From Goniomonas avonlea (lineage: Eukaryota; Cryptophyceae; Goniomonadida; Goniomonadaceae), in assembly GCA_003573635.1 (NCBI GenBank), contig QUTJ01031692.1:1-15047 (forward strand): a DNA stretch of 15,047 nucleotides. Direction: 5' to 3'. The notes under the pieces are model-generated. The model was given only the letters and a program-made list of their open reading frames with translations. It was not told where the DNA came from and searched no databases. Position 1 is the first letter of the stretch, and each line of letters begins with the position of its first letter. The position numbers and the translations under genes were made by a program. Below, in pieces: positions 1 through 10,200 of this stretch.

Positions 1-61
1 AGATCAGATCACGGGAGGGGGGCAGATCAGAGGGCGCGAGCAAGCAGAATGCGGGATGTAG

Positions 62-280
62 AAGACGGACGCGACAGCAGCTGACCGCACGACTATCCAC
101 AATAGCATTCGCAAGCAACCTTTGTCCCCAGACCGCACTGCAACGAACGATGCCTGCGTATCATTGCCCAAGCACCAGATACCGGACCGTCAACTCACGC
201 GCATTGTTGGCAGGCTGTGCCCTGATTGCCTTCCGCCAGGGGGCTCCGCGTTGGAACCGGCTGCGGGGTCTGCTGATGAG
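62..280 (+). CDS. Candidate upstream exon of the zinc-finger/DUF3626-like gene
   Basis: From 62 to 280 one frame is open and ends at a GAG|GTGCGC donor in phase 0. That matches the phase-0 start of the exon at 513 (acceptor TTTCACTCAG) and would give the junction SADE|GELEQC. The second finger has an analogous junction, SGAE|VERC. The frame has no ATG between 62 and 280, and a TAG lies at 59-61, so translation would have to begin in a further exon or outside the window. The alternative is an unspliced start at ATG 150, whose frame stays open through 513 and would add 121 residues of unconvincing composition. I cannot decide between them. Confidence 0.35.
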
Positions 281-512
281 GTGCGCTCCAGGTCTCGCTG
301 CTCCGCATGCTCTGTGCCCGCAGTGTCCGTCTCACAGGTGGTGTCAGCCACACCCTCTGTGTCTTTTGATGTCTCACACCCGCGCTGTAGCACTCACGTG
401 CACCCCGTACTCACGGTGCCACACAGCCACACACAGCCACGCACGCCTCACTCGCAGCCAGTCGCTCGCAGTCGGTCAAGTCCCACATAATGGTTCACGC
501 GGTTTCACTCAG

Positions 513-3500
513 GGCGAGCTGGAGCAGTGCCCGCTGTGCCACAAGTCACTGCCTGTGCTCAAGCTCGTCACGCACGCTGTCACGTGCGTTGGCGAAGGTG
601 GCGCTGGAGGTGGTGCTGCTGCTGGTGATGGTGTCGGGGGTGCCGCAGCCGCTGTGGAAGGTCTTTTCTCTTGCCCATTGCCCTCTCTTGAAGACAGCTC
701 CTGCATGTCTCGGCAAGCACTCTGCTGCCACATCTCGCCGCCGTCACCTAGCTCTTCCTCTTTACGTAGATCTCTTGTGGGATCTGCGGGTGCTGGGAGG
801 TTTGAAGCCCCACACTCCCATTTGAATCTGTGTGTGGCCTCCGTTCCGTCTGTGTGCGCAGGAGTCCCTTTGTCCCGATCCTTTCGAAGCCATTGCCACC
901 GCCCAGCCCTGCTCTAAGCCTGTCGCGCTCCCTTGCAGGGGGCTCACTGTCGCGGTCTTCCAGTATTGCTGCGAGTGCCATGAACCCGCCGCCGGAGGGC
1001 GACAAGACAGCCTGGGTCACTGCTCTGCGGAGGTCGCTCACTCGAGCACCCACCATGTCTGGCGCCGAGGTAGTGAAGCAGCACCCTGGTGTATTCGCCT
1101 CTTTGAGACTGTATTCTGCCCTGATATGTGTCCCCGGGCGGAGCAGCTCCTCCGCAGCCTTGAAGTTGTCACTCTTTCTTCCACCCGACAATATTGCTTG
1201 CCCGTTCTCGTTTCGTCGTTCCTCCTCCACCGAATTGGTGCCCTTGTGTTTCGCCCTTGTCACGCGCGCGGTCAGGTGGAGCGGTGCCCGCTGTGCTTCA
1301 AGGACTTCCCATTGCACGCAATCTTTGGGCACAGCGAGAAGTGCACAGCCAACTCCTCCCTTCGTGCTCGCTTCGGTGCGACCGTGTCCCAAGTTTAGAC
1401 TCTTGCCATTTCGCAACTATGGGTGGTCGCAATGGGGAGAGACTGGATGCTGCTGCAGGAGACAGTGGTGGGGGACTGTGGTGATGACGCCCGTGGCANA
1501 CTCTGTCTCCACAGGCGCGTTCTTGCCTCCCGTGGCGGAGATCTCTGCTCTGGGTTCTCTGTCGGACCTCCAGGTCAAAGCCGTCGACTATGTCACTAAG
1601 GTGCCTCTTTTTGGACATCTTACTCAAGGGTTTGGGCTGTTCAAGGTTATCTGCACGGTGCCTGTGTCCCCCCTTCCTGCCCTCCTCCCGGCCTCCTCCC
1701 TCTCCTTCCCTCCCTATCCCCCACTTTCTTTCGGCCATGCATGGTGTTGTCCAGTGTAAGGGGGGGGGGGGTGCATGACTGTGAACGCAGTGTATGAGGA
1801 TGGGTTGGGGGAGACGGTGTTGGTGTGCCACCATGCATCGGTGTCGGGAGAGCGTACTCAGACAATGTAGGGGGCGCACACTGCCTCAGTCTTTGTTGGA
1901 GTCTGAGAGTGCGGCCAACCTCAGACGATGTTGGCAGAAAGCAAAAACAGCTTCGGAATTGGCGTACCCTGCGTTGAAGGCGCGGGTTGTTCGGCTGGGC
2001 TACACCGAGGACCAATTGAAGCGCACGCTGAGGCACGTCCATGTCTGTGACTGAGCGCTGCGGTCTGGAGGCTGACATCTGCTTACACAACACACGCGCC
2101 CACGCGCGCACAGCTGGTCATGCTTTCATAACATGCACTCTCTCTCTCTCTCTCCCTGTTATATTTATTTTTGTTTTGATATCGATATGGATATCTTTAA
2201 ATGTGTATTTATAAATTAGATGAATAATAGCAATCAATCTATCTCGATACCGATATTGGTGAAGATTTTGGAATTGACTTCTTTTTATTTTGTGACCGGA
2301 GTGCACGGCACACACGCACACACCCGCGACTTGTATCTTTCATGTGACCGGCGTGCACGACACGCACACCGCGACTGAGATAACTGTAACCTTCGCATGG
2401 TGCAGATACATTCGGGACGAGGCGCCAATTATCATACATTGCAAGCTAGATGTGCTGCTGCCGTTTTTGCTCAAGGACCCCTTCTACCGGTGCGCCGTCG
2501 TTCGCCATAGAGGGCATGCTGCCTCGGTCTTGACGATGACACGTCACGCTGCTCTCTCTCCCTCCCTCTCTCCCTCTCTTTCTCTCTCCTTCGCTCTCTC
2601 CTTCTCTCTCTCTTTCGCTCCCTCTCTCGCTCGCTCGCTCGCTCTCTCTCTCTCTCTCTTGACGGGTGCGCGCATGTTTGTCTCAGTCTCGACGGCATTT
2701 CATGTCTCAGTCATTCCATGCTGTCTCAGTGCAACAGGTGCAGCACTGTAACGCAGGCGTAGCAACCAGTTCGAGACGAGCTGCAGTGGAGGCAGCACGG
2801 ACCTCAAGGCGAGAACGTCCTGGGAGGACAGGATGTTCAACCGCATTTACCCCAAGTCTTGTGACGCCTCGGAGCGGGTCAAATATGGGGTGTTGAATAT
2901 TGTTGGTGACCTGAAGGTACGCGTCATTGTTGGCAAATGCTTCAGTCAGTGACACTGTTGACACTGCATTCAGGGAGTGCAAGCCTGTTACCACTACGGG
3001 GACTCCTATTTATCTCTCAAGAAAGTTCGGCTCCGGTGAGTGACCATCAAATCATCTATCAGGCCCCGATCACTCCTTAACATCCCAGTCAGCACGACGT
3101 TTGCGTCGATGGACTCAAGCTCCCCTTCCACACTACTGGCGTCATGTAAGTGCTTGCCTGGATTTGCTTTGAAAATTCCACATGTGTCTGTATGCTTGGC
3201 CCTCTTCTTTCTCGCATCTAACCAACCACAGGCGAATTCCACAACCACGTCCTTCAACAGTATTCCGACAGCGAACTCAGCTCTGTGATCGATGTTGCCA
3301 TAGGTCAGTTTTTTTCCGAGTTGTGGTAATCCTTTCCGGCAATCTGGAATGCCCGCATGTTTGCTTCTAAGTCTGATTCTTTCTTCAGGCGCTGTATCGT
3401 TCCACGATTCGCGAGTGATTACCTCCTACAAGGAGGTGCAAATTCACGGTCCGATCTTCATGGGAGAGCACATTGAAGCAGTCGCCGTCAACCACCGACA

Positions 3501-3802
3501 TGCATCCGATCCAAAAATGACAGCGTGCGACACTCTCTTCCATTATTTGTTTTTTTCCGTCTCCCTTTTGGAAACCGCATTTGATTGGAACCGCAAATGA
3601 CGGAATGAGGGATGGCGGTGGCAGATCCCTGTGCTTCGAGGGCGACATAACACCTCTTCACAGGCAACTGGATGAGCTTGCGAAGATGTGTAACTGCAAT
3701 ATTCTGCACATGGATCCGCCAGAGGCCGGGGCTTTCGGACGCGGGTTTGGTGGATTTGGCTTCGGGGGATTTGGCGGAAGGGGAAGGAAGCGAAGGCGTT
3801 GA
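513..3802 (+). CDS. UBZ4-like zinc finger / DUF3626-like domain protein, 12 exons, 5' end open
   Basis: Exons I place: 513-660, 939-1069, 1276-1375, 1515-1600, 1938-2032, 2406-2489, 2763-2916, 2974-3035, 3093-3145, 3232-3303, 3389-3524, 3664-3802 (TGA 3800-3802). Codon phase agrees at all 11 junctions, giving 419 residues from 513. Residues 6-25 and 97-116 are CX2CX11HX3C fingers. From about residue 156 to 400 runs a domain with blocks I recognise from DUF3626-type proteins: IRDEAPIIIH, YRNQFET, RTSWEDRMF, VKYGVLN, YGDSYL, TFASMDSS and YKEVQIHGPI. The tail is rich in G, F and R and ends RGRKRRR, a possible nuclear signal. UBZ4 fingers usually bind ubiquitin; the biochemical role of the DUF3626-like part is unknown to me. 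A role in ubiquitin-linked signalling or DNA metabolism is inference. The start codon is not resolved. Introns in the 5' half are long and repeat-rich, while two of those in the 3' half are only 57 bases. Confidence 0.85.
528..587 (+). other. UBZ4-like C2HC zinc finger 1
   Basis: The exon from 513 encodes CPLC, eleven residues, then H-x3-C. This is the CX2CX11HX3C spacing of Rad18-type (UBZ4) ubiquitin-binding fingers. The residues just before it (E-Q) parallel the E-R before finger 2, and both fingers start just after an acceptor site, which fits an exon duplication. A glycine/alanine-rich stretch follows. Ubiquitin binding is expected from the family but not shown by the sequence. Confidence 0.75.
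1285..1344 (+). other. UBZ4-like C2HC zinc finger 2
   Basis: The exon 1276-1375 encodes CPLCFKDFPL followed by H-x3-C with the same CX2CX11HX3C spacing as finger 1. It carries the F-P-L hydrophobic core typical of such fingers. The exon starts in phase 0 directly at VERC. The two fingers are separated by about 70 residues of serine- and alanine-rich linker. Confidence 0.8.
1760..1771 (+). repeat. Poly-G run in intron 1601-1937
   Basis: Twelve consecutive G lie inside the 337-base intron between the VDYVTK and KAKTAS exons, after a C/T-rich stretch (about 1668-1735). The run length may be unreliable in the assembly. Confidence 0.9.
2033..2405 (+). other. GC-AG intron with AT-rich island and duplicated GC-rich segment
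   Basis: Exon 1938-2032 ends in phase 2 (AG). The next exon starts at 2406 with A, restoring Arg before Tyr-Ile-Arg-Asp-Glu. The donor is AG|GCACGT. No GT in the neighbourhood gives a compatible phase before the in-frame TGA at 2052. The intron carries a CT run (about 2137-2153) and an AT-rich stretch (about 2156-2290). It also holds a GTGACCGG-led segment present twice (2292-2331 and 2344-2376). Confidence 0.7.
2552..2660 (+). repeat. CT-rich microsatellite tract in intron 2490-2762
   Basis: About 110 bases are almost pure pyrimidine on the + strand: imperfect CTCTCC and CTTT units, then CTCG tetranucleotides (about 2625-2643) and (CT)n. The tract lies mid-intron. The acceptor that follows is TAG at 2760-2762, which restores CG|C Arg before Asn-Gln-Phe-Glu-Thr. 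Confidence 0.9.
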
Positions 3803-4155
3803 ATACAACATCACTCATACTTCGCCTCTCCAGACCTAACGCTCTATGATCGTATCATGTGAGAAAGTCGTCCTCAGAAGTTCGAAGGTCGGGCAAATTG
3901 GCGTGATCTTTTACATTGAGCAAAGTCGGGATCTTGGCGATAGATCAAGGGTGGACACGAATTTTATGATTTCGTCCCACCCAACAAATGACCTGTCATG
4001 CGAGCAGCAACATGATGGCGCTCGAATCCGATGAAAGGGAACTACAGATTCACCAAGGAAGGGCGAGCTCACGCTTGGGGCTGGGGCGTCGGGGTGCTTC
4101 ATTTCCCGCGACAGGTCAAAGTGACAGGTCGAGGTGACTTCGAAGCTTTTGCAGA
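3803..4155. other. Intergenic region between the two genes
   Basis: These 353 bases lie between the TGA of the DUF3626-like gene and the ATG of the repeat protein. They should hold the 3' UTR and polyadenylation region of the first gene and the promoter and 5' UTR of the second. I see no canonical AATAAA, no clear TATA box and no open frame with protein-like composition. Short frames on both strands here look like chance. Confidence 0.6.
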
Positions 4156-4224
4156 ATGCACTCCCGACCGGGCCCCCTTTGGAGCGTGTTGCTTCTTGCA
4201 TTCGTGGCACGTTCAGCGTCTGGT
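4156..4224 (+). other. Signal peptide of the repeat protein
   Basis: The first 23 residues have a short n-region with Arg4, a hydrophobic core (WSVLLLAFVA) and a small-residue end (RSASG) before Asp-Thr-Trp. This is a standard ER-targeting signal with cleavage probably after residue 21-23. It supports ATG 4156 as the start and places the protein outside the cell, in line with the EGF modules. Confidence 0.8.
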
Positions 4225-7200
4225 GACACATGGTCCGAGTGCGCCTGGATGCGACGGCTTCCGGAGACGCTGAACACTGTTGGAAATTTAGATTTTGATG
4301 CAAAGGCTGAGTTATCAGACCGTTTCTATGCCAATCTCACAGCTGGCTTCGACGTCGTGAAGCTGAGACCAGGGGCGAAGTCATTACTTCGTGTGGCTGT
4401 GTCTTCGGAGACGCACATTGTTGTGGTGACTGTGACAAACCACCAGGGTGACGTTATCAGCCAGGGGTCGAGCACAGGCCAAGTGTCCAGCCTCATTGCG
4501 AAGTTGGACAAAGATACAAAGTACCATATTAATCTGGTGCACACTGGGGCCGAATCTACGAAAGATCCATGCCCGATTATTCAGCTTACTGTTGCTGTAG
4601 CACCAAAACATGTCATTAAGCACTCGGGTTTCGCATCGCCTCAGGAGCTTTTGCCCAACATCCCGCCAGTGGCCTCGACTCATTGGGAAAACCCAACGGC
4701 TGTCTTCTCGTACGACTCGGCTCTTACTCGAGACGACCAAACGGTCTACTCTGTGAACCGTGCTGTCTCCAAGGTGCGCCAATTCTTCTTCTTTCCGGAT
4801 GATTATTCAACTTAAAGATCAGGGCCACTCTCATGTTGGGCACCGCATCGTCATGGCAATCCCAATCGAAGTCCCAAGGCTTGCTGGACGACGCCCATTG
4901 TACACAATCAAAGCAGGTCTTCGATCGAACTTCCTCACTGGTGGCTCCATCGGCCTGATGCTACATCGCGGAAAGCACACAGTGGCAAAGGACTTCCCAA
5001 TCGGTGCGCGCCAATGGTCTCTGCACCAATTCTCTGACGGTTGCGGCTCACAGCGGTAAAAAAACTTGATGCGTGCTCTTTTAAGGAGGGCTGCATCCTT
5101 GCCATGTCTACAACATTTGCCAACGAACGGGAGATCGATACCACTGTGGTTGCCGGCAGTTACACCTTGTTTCTTTACGACTGCGGGGTACGCTTTGATT
5201 GCCACGCAGCATGTTGATATTCTTGGTGTTTTTGGCACCAGGTTGCAGAACACCAATGGTTTCTTGCAGGATCAACGATTCGCGGGCAAGTACGGGGGAC
5301 ACTCGACCCCGTTTGACATTTCTTTGCATATTTTCTCCTTGGTGGAGACTGAAAACGGGTTCAATTGTCATGCACCCCGGTTCGTATTTCTTCAAGAATT
5401 GAGGGCACTTTTTGTTTTGTCTGCTGCTGTTGCACGTGGTTCATGTTTTCTTCCATCGTCATTCTTAGTCTTGCACCAAGCTCACCGCTAGTTTTGCAGT
5501 CTTCCTGCTTCTCTCAATTCTCCCGGCCTGCTCGAGCCAATAAATGAAGGGGGCGGCAGTGTGCACTGGCGTGAGCAGAGTTTTCTCAACCTCAGTGCCC
5601 TGGGCGAGGTGCGTCCTCTGACAATTTGACCTGTGTCCGGGGGTCCCATCACAGTTGCAGTCTGTGAATGGAATTGAGACTGTGTATGGGGGTTCTCAAC
5701 CGCATTGGTTCTGGGGTGACGTCGCTCCTCGACAACGCAGGACGTGTCACAGTCGATGTTTTCGATTCTCGACCCCTTGCTTAGTACGATTGATTTGTTC
5801 TCGAGATCACCGATAGCCTTCCCAAATTTTCGGTTCCAAGTTGCACTCTTGCTCTCCGTGGTTCCCAGTGTGCTCCTGGTTCCAAGGTTCACTCTTTCTC
5901 CGTCGGGTCGGTTGCGTTCCGCCCTCTTTCTGTGATCCCACTGTACTTCCGTGGCCACTTTCACCTTTCTCCGACGGCCAGTGCCTGCCGGAAACGTACT
6001 AGTCCCACGGCTGGGTGAGCGTGAGTCTCCGCATAAAAGTCTGAGAGACCGCTCACAGCAATCGACCGCTTTGTGCTCGCGTCAGTGCAGCAACTCAAAC
6101 ACATGCCAGGTTGTCAAGTTCGAGCTCGAAGTCGAGAGCTTCGTGCGCATTTTTGCAGAGGATCACGCGGCGGACATTGACCTCTTTATTCTTGACAAGG
6201 AGAAGAAGACACTGGCGGAGAGCAAAACTGGAGGCGAAGAGGTGTGATTGTATGCTATGGACGCCATAAGAATTCCGAACATGCTCCAAGTCAGACATGA
6301 GAGCATCTCAATGAGCTTTGCCTGGCTTCCTGCAACATGCATTTTCTCGCAGTGAAGTTGGACGCGATCGCGTAGGCGATACCTAACACGCAGTATCGTC
6401 CCACATAGAACGTGGAGCTGACACTCGTCGGGCTGGCGATCATATCACTTGTGTAGGTGATACTCGCCACGCAGGCTATAAGCCTGCGGCTTGCCCCAGG
6501 CAAGTACGAGGCACTTGTGGCTCACGGGAATGTGATGCAAGATGACCAAGCTACTCCTGCGCACGACGTCTTCTGCCAAACAGCGCTGATTGAGTTGGCC
6601 ATCGTCCCGGTCACCACCATGCTCGAGCATGGGCCCACCGCCGACGCTTGTGCTGTGAGTCCTTCCCCTCGCCCTTTGCGCCTTTCAAATTTCTTCAATT
6701 GTTGTTCTGAACCTATGACTTCCATGCCGTAACCTTGAACCTGGCTCATCATTTTGACCTCTTGTCTGTTCTCTGACGACGCGCAGACCTCGCAACTCGA
6801 GTCTGGCACCCTCACGGTCGACGGCCTTCCACACCAGCACAGCATACCCTTCACTGGCGACTCCGCCAACCACATCGACGACATCCGCTTGAATGTGACG
6901 GTGCAAGAGCGGTCGCTTCTGTCAGTGGTAGTCGGGCGGTGGTTTGTGGTCGGGGACGTGGAGGTCCATTTGAAGTTGCTCGAGCCGTTTTCGCAGTTGT
7001 GGAGACCTGGAACGTATTTGAAGGGGGATTGGACTGCTGAGAGACACCGGTCAGTTTGCTTTTCTCGTTGAGTCGGCTGAAGTTGTTGGCCTGTGCCGCG
7101 ATTGTCGTTCAGTGTTTTTATATTTCAAAGTCCAAAGTCCGACCCCCCCCCCCCCCCCCCAGAGCTCAATCGGACCTATCCCTAACCGTGGAGCCTGGAA

Positions 7201-10200
7201 TCTATGCTCTGCAAATCTCAACCCCGCCCCTGCAACGGTCACCCCCGGCGGCATCCGAGTACCCCCCGTGCGCCGTGATTGCGCTCACAGCCACGCTCAC
7301 GGCGCTCACGGCCACACCCGAGAACAACCCGGCTGCCGTCGCCGCTGGCTGTGCTGCCACCGCAGAGCTTCTTCCCGTGTCGTTGAACTCTGTCGGATAT
7401 ATGCTTGACGGGCGTGTGTCCGTCGCCGGGACCTACTACGGTGGCTCGATCGAGCTGGCAGCTGCGGTTACAACCAAGCTCAGTATCGACAAGGAGTCTG
7501 TGGTGCGGGTCCGCGTCAGCCTCAAGGGCCAACCAGAATTAGCTGGTGTCCAGGTTGGTTGATTTTTTCTCACTGTTGTCCCTGTGCCTCTCTTCCACAC
7601 TCTCCCCATGCGCTCTTGCAGAATGTGCAGCTTCTTCTTGTGCGCCGCGAGGGCGCATACGCTCTCCGGTAAAACGTTCATGCTTCTTCCAACTTGTGTC
7701 TGCAGGTGGAGATCAAACCCTTGGTGGGCACCGACGACATCATGGTTGTTGTCCCGCCGGTTGGCTCTCGCCCGACGGAAGCAGCCCACACCATCACCCA
7801 CCCAGGGGAGTACGCCGTGACGCTCACGCCCATCTCCCAAGGTCTTAAGGCGGACCAGCAAGCTGTGGATTTGTCGTGTGCACTCCTTGAGCTCGAGCTC
7901 GCTGTGGTGCCGACAGTCACCACTGAGGTAGGATGCTGTTAGCCTGCTCCTTGTTTCGCCACCGATTCTCTCGCGCTCCTCCCTCCTCACTGGGACACCC
8001 CTCTCCCCTCAACGAGACACCCCTCCCGCCTCGATGGGACACCCCTCTCACCTCAATGGGACGCCCCTCGCAATCCTCGCACCCCAATGGGACAGCGCTC
8101 GTTGAATGGGCGAGAGTCAGACACGGCAGCTTCCTCTATCTCCTTGGCTTGCTCAGGGTGGGTAATGTAGACGCCAGTCAGGTAGTGGTGTCTGTGCGTG
8201 TGTGTGTGTGCATGTGTGGCTGATGCATCCAGCAGAAAACGAACTGCCATGGCACTCGTGACAAGCTTGTCAACAAGTTCAAGACCATGTACGGGCTGGG
8301 GGAGGTCGACATTGCTCGCAACATCTACTTCTGGCAATCCAGCGAGGTGTTCACGGTGTCGCTGCCATTCCACGTCGAGGAGGGGCACCTGGTCTCCTTC
8401 ATGGCCGCGGCTCACTTTTCTCTTGGCTACCTTGATGTTGGCCTTGCGCTCCGTATGCTCCCGGACGGGGACTCAGGCCACACGCACGCCACTGTCTCCA
8501 AGGAGGAAGGGTGTGTCCCACATTGATGATGTCTCGTTCCTTCTCAGCCTAACGCGGCGGGTTCAAGTCTCTGTGTGTGACAGGCTCTGTGTGAGAGTCT
8601 GTGAGTGCTTCCATGGGACCCTCACTCACTCGCGCGCGCGCGCGCGCACACACACACACACCTGTTCGAACACCGTCCGTGTCCTCACGCATTGCCAGGC
8701 ATTCCTCTGCGTCCGGCTCTACTGAAACAACCGAACTGCACAAAGCGGAGGAGGAGGAGGAAATCCGGGGTGGAAGCACCACCATGGCCTCCTCTGGTTA
8801 TAATCGTCGCGCTATTCGCGGCCGCGTGCTCAAGCCTGGTCAGTTGCACTGCTGTTGTGTCCTCCCCCCGTGGGCAGCGTTGACCCGGCGCCCCTCGCAG
8901 GGAGATATGTCCTCGAGATCACCGAGGCCGCGTCGCCGTCGCAGGTCCGCCGGTGCGCGGCAATGCGCATCATTCTCCGGCTCGCCATTGTGTCAGCAGG
9001 CGACACGGAGGCGCTCGCCCGAGATGACCAGGCTACTGCCATGCTAACGTGCATTGGTAACCTCCCCCCGCGCCTGTACGGGCCTGGTCTCCTGGAGCAA
9101 GTCAGTGCGCGTTCGGTTCATCTGCGTCGCGCACTGGCGTCGTTGAGAGCGCAGGGCGAGCATGCCTCAAAGATTGTGGTCGTTGCTGAGTCTTTGCTGC
9201 GTGTGCGCACGTTGTACCACCCCGGAGTGAAGGTGCAGTTGCTGCTGCGAGACGCTGAGGGAGCACCGTTCGTGACAGTCACAGCGACAAGGGAGGGACA
9301 CGGCGCCACTTTACTGCATGTGCGTCACTCTGTCTCTGCGCATCATTTTCTAGACGACCCTTTTGTGTGCTCGCGAGCTTATGATTGCTTCAGGTCCTCC
9401 CTCCCGGCGAGTATTCCGTGGGCATCCGCTACCACCGGGAGGTTGCCCTTCCTGGCGCCTGTGACTGGCTGCACGTGGAAATTGCCGTCGACCCCGTCAC
9501 GCGAGCCAAGGAGCACGTCAAGGGTGCCGTTCTCTGCCAGGTACCTTGGCCTTCCTGTATCCCGAACCAGGGACAGTCACAGACACGAGAGGGCGACAAA
9601 ACTGGAGACAGGGGGGGATTGGTGGACACAGTGAGAGCCCGCACAACCCACGCCACACTCAGTTTTTCCCCTGCCCGTCGCTTGTTGGTGGCGTCTGAAT
9701 GACCTTGTGTTTGTTAACGTGATTTCTCGTTGCCAGGTGCGAGCGCCTCCAGAGTCAGTGCCTCTTCCAGCCATCGGCGTCCTCAACGAGGCCGCCAAGT
9801 ACGCATGGGCCCCTTCCCGTGACCGTGCCTATGACCACACTATCAAGTTCACTGCTGGGGCCGGCGTCGCGACAGAGCTCTTCCTCGAGCTGGGATACCA
9901 CTTCACTGTCGGTGACCTCGCGGTCCGCATGCACTGCCTGACGACTAGCGGTGATGAGGTTGTGATGCCCAGCCCGCACTACAACGGAGTGCGCTTGCAT
10001 TTTCTGCTCTCGCCCAACGCCCGCTGCGAACTGCAGCTGGCGCAGCCGGCACCAATACCAGACACTGCCACGCCAGCTTGTGTTGGGCTCTCCCTGCGAA
10101 TGCGAGCGGAGGCTGCGCTGCTTGCGGCGCCCTCGGTCGGGCCGACCGTGATGCACATCAACGCGCTCAGGCTGGCCTGCGTCGGGCTGCACGATATTCC

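Larger units (their letters stand above)
1938..3712 (+). other. DUF3626-like domain (spliced, eight exons)
   Basis: The assembled segment contains, in order, KAYP-like ELAYPALKARV, LGYTEDQLKRTLR, YIRDEAPIIIH, LKDPFYRNQFET, SWEDRMF, ERVKYGVLN, CYHYGDSYL, TFASMDSS, HNHVLQQY, SSVIDVAIG, YKEVQIHGPI and NCNILHMD. The blocks YRxQFET, W-E-x-x-(L/M)F, KYG-x-LN and Q-x-HGP are what I know from DUF3626 proteins of bacteria and from longer eukaryotic relatives. Order and spacing are kept, which also supports every splice junction here. Conserved H, E and R residues could be catalytic, but no reaction is established to my knowledge. The exact Pfam boundaries need a profile search. Confidence 0.7.
5500..7927 (+). 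other. PPC-like repeat units 3-5
   Basis: Unit 3: LNSPGLLEP, then VVKFELEVES and DIDLFILD, then LAPGKYEALV, then CQTALIELAIVP. Unit 4: SLLSVVV and DVEVHLKL, then VEPGIYALQI, then CAVIALTATL. Unit 5: SVVRVRVSL, then HPGEYAVTL, then CALLELELAVVP. The DIDLF-like motif in unit 3 is the strongest hint of a PPC fold, where a D-x-D-L strand is usual. The motifs recur in the same order in each unit. Confidence 0.65.

Noticed and set aside
748-1416. 222-codon open frame on the minus strand
   Set aside because: It is antisense to the finger-2 and serine-rich exons and has no recognisable motif.
1499-1499. Ambiguous base N
   Set aside because: It falls inside the intron 1376-1514 and does not affect any exon.
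5744-5935. Possible extra + strand exon with a hydrophobic strand-like translation
   Set aside because: Joining 5608 directly to 6110 in phase 0 already gives a unit of normal order. No acceptor and donor around this stretch fit the phase.
5488-5964. 158-codon minus-strand frame across an exon and the 501-base intron
   Set aside because: It is the most protein-like of the antisense frames, but it has no known motif and no start context. It overlaps the well-supported exon 5500-5608 on the + strand.
7436-7990. 184-codon minus-strand frame
   Set aside because: It is antisense to units 4-5 and crosses several + strand splice sites; composition is that of a shadow.
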